Origin: Bin87 sp965220055
Lineage (GTDB): Bacteria; Chloroflexota; Dehalococcoidia; Lucifugimonadales; UBA3495
Assembly: GCA_965220055.1 (NCBI GenBank)
Contig: CBDCPE010000004.1
Span: 3,162,001 to 3,226,000, forward strand
DNA: 64,000 bases
Reading direction: 5' to 3'
Shown here: one piece after another, positions 51,168 through 59,487 of the stretch
Layout of the letters: each line of letters begins with the position of its first letter
How positions within the stretch are numbered: position 1 is the stretch's first letter
Notes under the pieces: generated by a model
The model's input: only the letters and a program-made list of their open reading frames with translations
Told to the model about the DNA's origin: nothing
The model's database searches: none
Program-made: the position numbers and the translations under genes

Positions 51168-52170
51168 GGCTGGGCACTCCCTCACAGAAAGATCATGCCC
51201 AAGTATGGCTGCTTTCTTATATTCTTACAAATCTACCTGGCAACGGTACTAGCTGACGAGGTATGTCAGTTTGCCTCGTCGATCAGCAGCGCTTTGCACC
51301 TGAATCACAAAGTAGCGGCATACGCAAACCTGCGGCCACTACTCGACCGCTTATTCCACGCCGCACTGTTCTTCGAAGACCTCACTCGCACCTCCGATTG
51401 GGCGTATTGGTCTATGGCCGAGATCAACCGGTTATTAAACAACGCGTTGAGCCAAGGAGCGGTGAACCCATCCGACCGTGACGCGATGCGTGACTTGCTA
51501 CGAGACATCCGTCATTGGAATCGCACTGGGTCTGGCACCGACCGCCAGATGCTAAGGCCCAGCAAATACAAATGGCACGAGACTCTCGAAGCAATGAGCC
51601 GAGACGCCAACCCACGCCTCAAGGGTGCCTACGACATCACTTCAACCTATGTTCATCCCACATACCGTGGTCCGAATGAGGATGACCCAGGAGAACGGTA
51701 TGTCCTAGAGCAAGCTCTTTGGATTACCGCCGCCACCCTGATTATTTGTGGCGCATCACTAATACTTGACCAAGGAGATAATCCCAGCTACCGCGCCGAC
51801 CCGCATCTCCTCGAACTAATCGAAGTGACGACCCAATTTCTCACAGGGTTCAGACACCTTGCCGGAATCATGAACAACCCACCTGAAGGCGTAACCAGCG
51901 CACAGATCCTACACATATACGCGGCAATGCTATTCAGCTTCATCTACGACAGAGAGGTAATCAGAGGTCAGCCGCTCATCAAGTAGCCACCGCGCACACT
52001 CGGGGCACCTCCTAGATTTCCAAGTGAACCACACCACTAACAACCATCGGGCTGCTGTTGAGTTCGCAGCAGCCCGATTCCGATTCATAACATCCGAGTC
52101 GATGCAATTCGTCACGAGCAAGCCGAAGCCCGAGATATGCAATTCTCTTGTTCTCATGCGTGCCCCGTTT

Positions 52171-52260
52171 GTCATCGCGAAAGGGGCAGCGGCGTGGCGG
52201 TCCCGCTGCCGGAACGATGAGCTGTGGCTACGAGATTGCCACGCTGCGCTCGCAATGACA
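52171..52260. repeat. Fold-back intergenic repeat A, unit 3
   Basis: Left part gtcatcgcgaaaggggcagc and right arm gagattgccacgctgcgctc then gcaatgaca. The middle (tcccgctgccggaacgatga) is also shared with unit 1 at 48279-48298, so the unit is longer than its arms. Confidence 0.8.
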
Positions 52261-52294
52261 GTTTGGACGCAAGTGGGTACGCGTGGGGGGTTGC

Positions 52295-52322
52295 TTGACC
52301 GGGTACCGGGCGAGGCTATACT
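52295..52322 (+). promoter_or_regulatory. Promoter of the thiamine-diphosphate enzyme gene
   Basis: TTGACC (52295-52300), 16-nt spacer, TATACT (52317-52322). The predicted start near 52329 leaves a ~140-nt leader that can form a stem (ACACG..GGG at about 52369 with TCCCGTGT at about 52412). No known riboswitch was recognised. Confidence 0.6.
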
Positions 52323-52467
52323 GTCGCCAGTGTGCGGCGGAGGAATGTGACCCCGCTGAGGGGCACGACACGAGGGATGTCCCAGCGCCGGTTGGCAACG
52401 TCTCCGCGAGTCCCGTGTTTAACTGATTTCTTGGCAAGCCGGATATTACGCATCCAGGAGAGACATC

Positions 52468-54192
52468 ATGCAGACCAGAGAGATGACCGCCAGCGCATCG
52501 CGTTTGATGGTCGAACAGATGGTGGCGTCGGGCGTGAAGTACGTTTTCAACAATTCGGGGTCGCGCGAAGCGTTGTTCTTCAACGAACTGCACGCGCGGT
52601 CGGACATACACGGCATACTTGGGCTGCACGAGGGTGCGGTGACGGCGATGGCCGGCGGGTATACGCAGGCGAACCTCGCTCCCGGGGTCATGGTAGTGCA
52701 CCTAGGCGCGGGCCTGGCGCAGGCGATGGGTCAACTGATCAACATATGGACGGGTAGCCTGCCGGTGGTGGTGATTACATTCGCGGGGGACACGGGCAGT
52801 TTCGCGGGCAAGATCAGCCTGGATGTCAGCCACAACGCCGGCCCGACGGCGATTGCCGCGCCGATGATGAAGGCGAACTGGACGGTTATCGAGCCGGAGG
52901 GACTGCCGGCCGCTTTGGAAAGGGCGCTGCGGGTGGCGATGACGCCGCCCGTGGGTCCGGTGCACCTGGCGGTTTACGACCGGCTGTTGGGTCCGACTGA
53001 ATACACGGCGAACATCATCGACGGGCAGCTGCCGGAAATCCATGCGGGTTACCCATCGGACGCCGATCTTGACGCGGTGGTCCGGGCGTTGCGGGACGCC
53101 AAACGTCCGGTGTTGTACGTGGGCGACGGGGTGTGGAAGAGCGGCGCGATTGCCGAGGTTACCGCGCTGGCGGAGCGGTTCGGGGTGCCGGTCGTGGGAG
53201 ATCCGCGGGCGGTGTCGATCAAGCACCCGCTGCACGCGGGCGGCAGAAGGCTGGAGCAGGCTCCCGAGATTGACCCCGACCTGATCCTGTGCATTGGCGT
53301 GACGCACAACGGCGCCGGCAACGCCAGCGACTACACTGCTTTCTTCAACGCCGAGCGGACGATTGCCATCGGCGCGGATGCCGAGAACCTGGAGAACATC
53401 CCCGGTCTGGATCTGGCGGTGCTAGCCGACGAGAAGCGGGCGACGCAACGGTTGCTGGATGCGACGGACGGCACGGCGGACGACCTGTCCGACCGACGAA
53501 GCCGAGCCCGGGAAGAGGTGGCGGCCCTGAGGGCGCAGCGCCGGGACGCCGCGTGGCGGGTTCCTGCGGAACAGGGCAAGGTTCGGGCGGTGGCCCTGGG
53601 TGACGCCCTGGACAAGGCGCTGGAGAGCCGCGGCGGTGGACTGGTTACGATCGAGCAGTTTGCCGTGGCGCAGGACATCCTGGCGAACAACGACGAGGCG
53701 GGCCGTAACCAGTACATCCGGCCGGCCGGCGGATCGGAAGGATACGGCGTGGGCATGGCGATAGGCGCCAAGCTGGGAGCGCCGGACCAACCGGTGGTTG
53801 GTTTGGTCGGCGACGGATCGCTGTACTACTCGGACCACGCACTGTGGACGGCGGCCAGTCACGGAGTGCCGGTGCTTTACGTAATCTCCAACAACGGCGT
53901 GTATGGTGTTGTCGCCAGTTCGTTTGCCAATGCGAACGCCGACATGCGGGAGACCGGAGAGTACCGTGGCGTGGTGCTGGACAACATTGATCCGGTGAAG
54001 CTGGCCGAGGGATTTGGCGTCGAGGCGATGGACGCAACTGACGAGGCCAACATAGGCGATGCGATTGAGCACGGGCTGGGCGTGGTCGAGCGCGAAAAGC
54101 GGCCGTTCCTGTTGAACGTGAAAATGCCGCTTGGCCTGCCGGAAGGCGGGCGGCCAGGGGAGATCTACAGCCTCAGCGCCGAACTTGGGTAA
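52468..54192 (+). CDS. Thiamine-diphosphate-dependent enzyme (acetolactate synthase / benzoylformate decarboxylase-like)
   Basis: 574 residues with the three-domain pyruvate-oxidase-type layout. The PYR domain has the cofactor-activating Glu in LGLHEGAVTAMAGGYTQAN (~53). The central domain has AKRPVLYVGDGVWKSGAIAE. The PP domain has the Mg-ThDP motif VGLVGDGSLYYSDHALWTAA with NN (VISNNGVYG). FAD-site residues of true acetolactate synthase are not evident. A 2-oxoacid decarboxylase or carboligase role is likely. ATG 52468 follows AGGAGAG. Monocistronic, ended by a hairpin at 54201. Confidence 0.9.
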   Translation: MQTREMTASASRLMVEQMVASGVKYVFNNSGSREALFFNELHARSDIHGILGLHEGAVTAMAGGYTQANLAPGVMVVHLGAGLAQAMGQLINIWTGSLPVVVITFAGDTGSFAGKISLDVSHNAGPTAIAAPMMKANWTVIEPEGLPAALERALRVAMTPPVGPVHLAVYDRLLGPTEYTANIIDGQLPEIHAGYPSDADLDAVVRALRDAKRPVLYVGDGVWKSGAIAEVTALAERFGVPVVGDPRAVSIKHPLHAGGRRLEQAPEIDPDLILCIGVTHNGAGNASDYTAFFNAERTIAIGADAENLENIPGLDLAVLADEKRATQRLLDATDGTADDLSDRRSRAREEVAALRAQRRDAAWRVPAEQGKVRAVALGDALDKALESRGGGLVTIEQFAVAQDILANNDEAGRNQYIRPAGGSEGYGVGMAIGAKLGAPDQPVVGLVGDGSLYYSDHALWTAASHGVPVLYVISNNGVYGVVASSFANANADMRETGEYRGVVLDNIDPVKLAEGFGVEAMDATDEANIGDAIEHGLGVVEREKRPFLLNVKMPLGLPEGGRPGEIYSLSAELG

Positions 54193-54200
54193 CCGGGATT

Positions 54201-54226
54201 GATGGGCGGGAATTTTCCCGCCCATC
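54201..54226 (+). terminator. Hairpin terminator after the thiamine-diphosphate enzyme gene
   Basis: GATGGGCGGGAA (54201-54212) pairs exactly with TTCCCGCCCATC (54215-54226) around a 2-nt turn. No T-run follows. Confidence 0.7.
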
Positions 54227-54325
54227 GGTCGGAGGCTGGCCGCAGGCGCGGTCGCGTGGGCTGAGTGCGCTAAAATAAACGCAACTTCAGGCTGAATATT
54301 GAGCTAGCCAGAGCAGGTTGGGGTT

Positions 54326-55081
54326 ATGCCACACAATTTCTGGATGATCAATTGCAACGAGGCGAACTATAACATCACGCGCGAAATCGGGTTCACCAGA
54401 CAGGGGCTGAAGGCGGAATACCGGCGCAAGGTGCAGCGGGTGGAACCGGGGGACAGGGTCATATACTACGTGTCGGGGTCTCGCGTGTTCACGGCGACGG
54501 CGACCGTCACCCAGGGGTACGAAGAAGTTGACTCCGACCTGTGGCTCAATGAGGGCAAGGCCACATGGCCTTACCGTATCGGAATCAAGCCGGACGTGAT
54601 TCTGGAAACCGGTCAGTACATAGAAGCGGGGCTGATCGCGTACAGATTGGAATACGTGCGGAAGTGGGCACCGGAAGACTGGTACATGGCGTTTCAGGGC
54701 AACCTTCACCTGCTGTCCAAGAGCGATTTTTTTCTGCTGGAAGGTGAGATGCTGAAACTCCGGGACGGTAGGGAAAAGGCGCTGTTACAGATCGACGCCG
54801 CGCTGGCGGCGGAAGACGAAAGGGTGAACGCTCAGCGGGAGCGGCGAAGGCGGAATCCGAACCGCGCACCAGCCCGACCGCAGCCGACCAGGGACACCGA
54901 AGCATCGGAACGTGGCTCCACCAGCGCGGGGCAAGCGGCTGAGGTCCCGGAGACGGTGGCGCCGGATCCGGAAACGTCCGTCGAGGGCGGGCGCGCAGGA
55001 AGCATGGCACGGCGGACCCCGCGAAGCAGAGGGAGCAACCGACGATCGGCTCCCAGGCAGTCGACGCGTTACGACAGCTGA
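54326..55081 (+). CDS. EVE-domain (PUA-like) protein with basic disordered tail
   Basis: 251 residues. Residues 1-145 match the EVE/PUA-like fold: FWMINCNEANYNITREIGFT, KVQRVEPGDRVIYYVSGSRV, TATVTQGYEEVDSDLWLNE and NLHLLSKSDFFLLEGEM. EVE domains recognise modified bases in DNA or RNA, often in restriction or RNA-modification contexts. Residues ~170-251 are Arg/Pro/Ser-rich and probably disordered (RRRRNPNRAPARPQPTR and MARRTPRSRGSNRRSAPRQS), possibly nucleic-acid binding. Its stop lies inside the convergent queG 3' end (13-bp overlap). Confidence 0.8.
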   Translation: MPHNFWMINCNEANYNITREIGFTRQGLKAEYRRKVQRVEPGDRVIYYVSGSRVFTATATVTQGYEEVDSDLWLNEGKATWPYRIGIKPDVILETGQYIEAGLIAYRLEYVRKWAPEDWYMAFQGNLHLLSKSDFFLLEGEMLKLRDGREKALLQIDAALAAEDERVNAQRERRRRNPNRAPARPQPTRDTEASERGSTSAGQAAEVPETVAPDPETSVEGGRAGSMARRTPRSRGSNRRSAPRQSTRYDS

Positions 55082-56252
55082 TAGGCGGTGTGGGTGCCGT
55101 CCAGGGCGCGCGTGATTTCCCAAACCACTTCGGCGTCAGGTTCGGCGGCTAAGGCCTCGTTGAGAGCAGAATGGGCGGCATTGTCGCCGATTTGACCGAG
55201 GGCCCATGCGGCGTGACCGCGGACGAGTGGGGGAGCGGACCGCAGCGCGCGGGTTAGGGCTGGGACGGCGGAGGTATCGCCGGAGTTCCCCAGCGCGATG
55301 CAGGCATTGCGTTGCATGCCCACACGCTTGGCGCGCATGACGGGGGAGCCGGCGAAGCGTTGGCGAAACTGATCGTCGGTCATCGCGAGGAGTTCTACCA
55401 GGTCGACGGATGAAAGGTCGGTGCGTCCGAAGTTGGGGTCACCGGTTGATTTCGCCTTGCGATTGACCGGACAGACCTCCTGGCAGATGTCGCACCCAAA
55501 GACCCAGTTGCCCATTGACTGCCGCAGTTCGAGGGGTATGGCGCCCTTGTGCTCGATGGTCAGGTAGCTGATGCAGCGGCGATTGTCGACAACGTACGGT
55601 GCGACTATGGCGTCGGTGGGGCAGGCCGGCATACAACGGGAGCATTGGCCGCAGGTTTTGGAGAGGGGAAGGTCGGGAGTCAATGGGAGATCGGTGATTA
55701 TCTGTGCCAGGAGCAGCCAGGAGCCGTAGGTAGGGTTAAGGATGTTACCGTTCTTGCCGAACCAGCCGAGGCCGGCGCGGGAGGCGGCGGCGCGGTCGAG
55801 CATGGGCCCGTCGTCAACGTACCAGCGCGCCGCGAACCGGTTGCCCAGCTGCGCGGTGAGGTCCAGAACCATAGGTCCAGAACCATCCGGCGCATGCGGC
55901 GTTTCATGACGCGATGATAGTCCCGGCCGCGGGCGTACCGTGCGATTAGACCCTGGTCATTGGGAGCTGGAGGGTCCGCAGGGGGGCAGTAGTTCCAGCC
56001 GAGGGAGATAATTGAGCGGGCGCCGGGGAGCAGGGTTTCGGGATCCGTGCCGCGCCGGACGCGTTGGGCGTTGAACCAGGGCAGGCCGTCCATGAGCCCG
56101 GCGTCGATGCGATGGAGCGCTTCCTCACGTTCGGAACCGAAGACTTCGGCGGATGCGACGGCGACGAGGTCGAAACCCGCGTCGGCGGCGGCCTGGTCGA
56201 CCCATTGGCGCAGCTCCCCTGGGTTCACAGCGATATCGGAGCCGGTGTTCAC
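55069..56252 (-). pseudogene. queG: Epoxyqueuosine reductase, frameshifted by a 14-bp duplication
   Basis: QueG performs the last step of queuosine synthesis in tRNA using cobalamin and two 4Fe-4S clusters. The N-terminal frame (GTG 56252) gives LRQWVDQAAADAGFDLVAVA and SIISLGWNYCP, then MRRMVLDLW. There aggtccagaaccat (plus strand, 55859-55872) is tandemly repeated at 55873-55886, shifting the frame. The other frame continues LTAQLGNRFAARWYVDDGPM, GWFGKNGNIL, CGQCSRCMPACPTDAIV, CDICQEVCPVN and a HEAT-like C-terminus. Without the extra 14 bp the ORF would be about 389 residues. GTG overlaps the dcd stop. Confidence 0.88.
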
Positions 56253-56794
56253 AGGTTCTCGCGCTGGTAGCGTCCGTTGTAGCCACGGGGATCGGGCTCG
56301 CTCAGGGGGAAGAACACCAGCTGGGCAATGCGGGCGTCGCGCTGCAGGCGAAGGCCATCGGCGTGATGGACGACGAGCAGCGCTTGTGAGCGACCACTGT
56401 AGCCAGCGTCCCAAACGGCGGTATGCAAGGCGATACCCATGCGGAGGAGGCTGGAACGAGGGCGGCCCAGGGCCATGAGCCAACGGGGAAGATTGACGAT
56501 CTCGTTGAAGGCTACGACGTATTCGCCGGGGGGTAGCAGCGTCCAACCGTCGGGGTCGAAGTCGATTACCGTAGGGTCAGGCAACACCCGATCCGCGTTG
56601 AGGATGCCGATGGCGCCAGGGCCGCTGCCAGCGGAACAGCGCGCCACCGAGCGGATAGTTATGTCGATGCCGTTGGGCTGGAGCTGGCTTTGGAGGTCGG
56701 GACAGCTTTCGAGCAAGGGAGGAACATCTGCCAGCAACGCCGCGATGGCGTCCCGATTGAGTGCACCACGCATGGTTGTTTCGTGGCTAGTCAT
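56249..56794 (-). CDS. dcd: dCTP deaminase / dUTPase family protein
   Basis: 181 residues. Family motifs: LQPNGIDITIRSVARC, GRPRSSLLRMGIALHTAVWD, AGYSGRSQALLVVHHADGLR and an ARIAQLVFFPLSEPDP C-terminus. The enzyme makes dUMP precursors or removes dUTP, keeping uracil out of DNA and feeding thymidylate synthesis. Start ATG 56794; an ATG six codons in is possible. The stop overlaps the queG start (GTGA), so they form one transcript below a terminator that isolates them from groL. Confidence 0.9.
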   Translation of the reverse strand: MTSHETTMRGALNRDAIAALLADVPPLLESCPDLQSQLQPNGIDITIRSVARCSAGSGPGAIGILNADRVLPDPTVIDFDPDGWTLLPPGEYVVAFNEIVNLPRWLMALGRPRSSLLRMGIALHTAVWDAGYSGRSQALLVVHHADGLRLQRDARIAQLVFFPLSEPDPRGYNGRYQRENL

Positions 56795-56810
56795 GGCATC
56801 AAAAACAATT

Positions 56811-56848
56811 CACCCGCCGGCGTCTCTGGAAAGGACGCTCGGCGGGTG
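56811..56848 (-). terminator. Terminator downstream of groL
   Basis: CACCCGCCG (56811-56819) pairs with CGGCGGGTG (56840-56848), with further pairing GCGTC/GACGC inside. It lies 21 bp after the groL stop and before dcd. Confidence 0.75.
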
Positions 56849-56869
56849 GACCTGCGTGGCTTATTGGGA

Positions 56870-58495
56870 CTAGTCGTGCATGAAGTCCTGGATGTCGGCA
56901 GGCAGGGGTTCGTACTTGGGGATCTCGGTGATGACCGCCTGGGTGGTCAGGAGCATTCCGGCGACGGAACCGGCGTTCTGAAGAGCGGAACGGGCGACTT
57001 TGGCAGGGTCAATGATGCCGCGAGTGACCATGCTGGTGTAGTCGCCGCGGTCGGCATCAAACCCGTAGTCGGCCTCACCGTTGCGGACGTTCTCCACGAT
57101 GACAGCGCCCTTGTAGCCGGCGTTGTCGGCGATGGTGGTAAGGGGCGCCTCCAAGGCTTCCCGAACTAGCCTGATGCCGACGGCTACGTCACCGGACGCT
57201 GCTTCCAGGATGCCGTCCAGGGAGGCCTGAGCGCGGAGCAAGGTCACACCGCCGCCGGGGATTACGCCTTCTTCAACGGCAGCGCGAGTGGCTGCCAGTG
57301 CGTCTTCGGTTCGGCTCTTGCGTTCATTGAGCTCGGGTTCGGTGGCCGCGCCGACCTTGATAATGGCGACGCCGCCGGCGAGACTGGCAAGGCGCTCCTG
57401 GAGCTTCTCCCGGTCGTAGTCGGAGGTGGATTCCTCGATCTGGACGCGGAGTTCGGAGACGCGGCCGGCGATGTCGTCCTCGTGGCCGCGACCTTCGACG
57501 ATGGTGGTCTCGTCCTTGGTGGCCACGACGCGGCGGGCCGAGCCCAACTGATCCATGGAGACGGAATCCAACCGCATCCCCGTGTCGGTGGAAACGACGG
57601 TGCCGCCGGTCATGATCGCCAGGTCCTCCAGCAGCGCCTTGCGGCGCTCGCCGAAGCCGGGCGCCTTGACGGCCAGACTGCTAATGGTGCCGCGCAGCTT
57701 ATTGACGACCAGAGTGGCCAGGGCTTCGCCTTCCACGTCCTCGGCGATGATTATCAAGGGGCGGCGTCCGCCCTGAGCCACGGCCTCGAGGGTGGGGAGC
57801 ACGTCGGCGGCGGAAGACAGCTTCTGGTCGGTGAGCAGGAAGAGGGGCTCGTCTATGGAGCACTCCATGCGGTCGGTGTCGGTCACGAAGTGGGGCGACA
57901 GGTAGCCGCGATCCAGGCGCATGCCCTCCACGACATCGAGCTCATCGACGAGGCTGCGGCTCTCCTCCACGGTGATGATGCCTTCGCGTCCGACCTTGTC
58001 CATGGCGTCGGCGATCAACTCGGCGATGGCCTCTTCGTGGGCAGAGAGAGCGGCAACGCGGGCGACCTGCTCACGGCTCTCGACGGCGGCCGCCTGGTTG
58101 CTGATCTCGTTGCACACGGCGGACACGGCCCGGTCGATGCCAGTCTTGATTGCCAATGGATTGGCGCCGGAGGCGACGTTCATGAAGCCGCCCTGGATGA
58201 TGGCACGGGCGAGTACGATGGAAGTGGTGGTGCCGTCGCCGACCACATCGTTGGTCTTGGAGGCGGCTTCCTTCACCACCTGGGCGCCCATGTTTTCGTA
58301 TGGGTCGGGCAGTTCGATTTCCTTGGCGATGGTGACGCCGTCGCTGCACACCACGGGGAGGGTCCAGACGCGCCCCAAAATGACGTTTCGGCCGCTGGGC
58401 CCAAGGGTCAGGGCGACCGCGCGCCCGAGCTGGTTAACGCCGTTCATCAGGCTTTGTCGAGCATTCTCATCGAAAATCAACTGCTTTTCGGGCAT
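56870..58495 (-). CDS. groL: Chaperonin GroEL (60 kDa)
   Basis: 541 residues. Forms the double-ring folding chamber with GroES. Nucleotide-binding segments LTLGPSGRNVILG, VCSDGVTIAKEIELPDPYEN and VVGDGTTTSIVLARAI are present, as are GGTVVSTDTGMRLDSVSMDQ and VIPGGGVTLLRAQASL. The C-terminus ends PLPADIQDFMHD without the Gly-Gly-Met tail typical of principal GroELs. groES is not adjacent and no CIRCE element was found upstream, so it may be a paralogue. ATG 58495 follows GGAGGAT. Confidence 0.95.
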   Translation of the reverse strand: MPEKQLIFDENARQSLMNGVNQLGRAVALTLGPSGRNVILGRVWTLPVVCSDGVTIAKEIELPDPYENMGAQVVKEAASKTNDVVGDGTTTSIVLARAIIQGGFMNVASGANPLAIKTGIDRAVSAVCNEISNQAAAVESREQVARVAALSAHEEAIAELIADAMDKVGREGIITVEESRSLVDELDVVEGMRLDRGYLSPHFVTDTDRMECSIDEPLFLLTDQKLSSAADVLPTLEAVAQGGRRPLIIIAEDVEGEALATLVVNKLRGTISSLAVKAPGFGERRKALLEDLAIMTGGTVVSTDTGMRLDSVSMDQLGSARRVVATKDETTIVEGRGHEDDIAGRVSELRVQIEESTSDYDREKLQERLASLAGGVAIIKVGAATEPELNERKSRTEDALAATRAAVEEGVIPGGGVTLLRAQASLDGILEAASGDVAVGIRLVREALEAPLTTIADNAGYKGAVIVENVRNGEADYGFDADRGDYTSMVTRGIIDPAKVARSALQNAGSVAGMLLTTQAVITEIPKYEPLPADIQDFMHD

Positions 58496-58966
58496 AGCCG
58501 GGATCCTCCGTTAATGAGGGTATTGTCGTTGTAAACAGGAATAATAGTGCAGAAAAGCGCGTCACGCACTCGTCGCCGGGTGCGGCTTTCTGCGCATCAA
58601 TTTTCGGGCAAGATGGTCGAAATTGTCAACCTGACCGGATTCCGCGGTGAACCGGGCCGACTTGCCGGTCGTTTTGTGCGAACGGACCGCTGGTTGTTCC
58701 GGGACGGCGGGTAGGAAGAAAGGGCTGGCGAGCGGGTTTGCCAGACTTGAAGCGTGATCTGTCGCTTGTGGATGCCGACAGGGAGTGGCGGGAAGGAGAA
58801 AAATGCGACGGCAGCTGGACTCCGTGTAAAGTCTATCACGCGCGGATCAGTGCGCACAGTGATTGTGGATGGTCGGTACAGTCCCGTCAATCTCTACCAG
58901 ATGACAAACAGGGAAGGGGTTTGGTAACATCGCACCCTAGCAAATCAGTTTCCAGGAGTAAGAACG
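58496..58966. other. 471-bp divergent spacer between groL and rpsT
   Basis: No gene is recognised. Towards groL the minus strand has TATTAT at about 58546-58541 as a possible -10 with a weak -35. Towards rpsT no strong consensus promoter is visible; CAGGAG lies 9 nt before the TTG start. No CIRCE-type inverted repeat was seen. Confidence 0.5.
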
Positions 58967-59221
58967 TTGCCGGCTCAAAAAGCCCACCGCCAATCTGTCA
59001 AGCGCAACGCGCGTAACATGAGCGTGCGTCGCGCCACCCGTACCGCCGTCAGTCGCGCCCGGCGCGCCGTGGCGGCCACTGACCCCCATTCCGAAGAAGC
59101 GGTGCGCAATGCCATGAGCATGCTCGACGTGGCGGTCCGGAAGGGTCTTCTGCACAAGAATAACGCGTCCAGGCGGAAGGGCCGCCTGGTCACAGCGCTC
59201 AACCGATCCCGCGACAGTTAG
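58967..59221 (+). CDS. rpsT: 30S ribosomal protein S20
   Basis: 84 residues, a highly basic helical bundle protein: AQKAHRQSVKRNARNMSVRR, ATRTAVSRARRAV and a C-terminal KGLLHKNNASRRKGRLVTAL typical of S20, which binds 16S rRNA early in assembly. The start is TTG at 58967, supported by CAGGAG nine bases upstream and by the family N-terminus beginning at that point. Monocistronic. Confidence 0.93.
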   Translation: MPAQKAHRQSVKRNARNMSVRRATRTAVSRARRAVAATDPHSEEAVRNAMSMLDVAVRKGLLHKNNASRRKGRLVTALNRSRDS

Positions 59222-59400
59222 TTCTGTGGCTTAGCGGCGTAGCGATCCGGCCGGACGGGTCTACCGTTTCGCCCGGGAGTGGAAAGCAGGTTTCTCCCCT
59301 CGGTTGAGCCGCGGCCGACCACGTTGGGCGCGGCTGCGGTTGAATAGTGGGCGGCGGTTGCCGAGATTCATAGGTCGGCATTTCCCATACCGGCGAATGT

Positions 59401-59451
59401 TGACAACCCTTTGTATTTTGATTAGCATATCGGTGCCGAACATTAGTTTGT
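59401..59451 (+). promoter_or_regulatory. lexA promoter with overlapping SOS box
   Basis: TTGACA (59401-59406), 17-nt spacer and TAGCAT (59424-59429) form the promoter, start near 59436. CGAACATTAGTTTG (59438-59451) differs by one base from the Gram-positive SOS consensus CGAAC-N4-GTTCG and covers the transcription start, so LexA is expected to repress its own gene. Confidence 0.75.
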
Positions 59452-59487
59452 GATACGGAGAATACACAAGGTGTGGAGGAAGCCCTT

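Larger units (their letters stand above)
50042..51249. mobile_element. IS630-family insertion sequence
   Basis: 1208 bp flanked by TA dinucleotides (50040-50041 and 51250-51251), the Tc1/mariner-IS630 target duplication. The termini begin GTACCGTT on both sides in inverted orientation, with further partial match around AGGTAGAT/GGGTAGAT. It encodes one transposase on the minus strand in two overlapping frames. Confidence 0.92.
49901..51986 (+). pseudogene. Uncharacterised protein gene interrupted by an IS630-family element
   Basis: Codons 1-47 lie at 49901-50041 (NTWTTQDWLGGLDNVISIGQ to SINAAKQL). The IS occupies 50042-51249, and the remainder resumes in the same frame at 51252 (ADEVCQFASSISSALHLNHK) to the stop at 51986. 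Removing the IS and one TA gives a continuous 291-residue ORF. Sequence such as YANLRPLLDRLFHAALFFED and AYDITSTYVHPTYRG recalls HEPN-like or DUF5677-type helical proteins, a weak impression. No function is assigned. Confidence 0.82.

Noticed and set aside
52330..52467. TPP riboswitch before the thiamine-diphosphate enzyme gene
   Set aside because: CTGAGG occurs, but the second conserved arm of the THI-box is absent; only a generic stem is present.
58496..58620. CIRCE operator upstream of groL
   Set aside because: No TTAGCACTC-N9-GAGTGCTAA-like inverted repeat is present.
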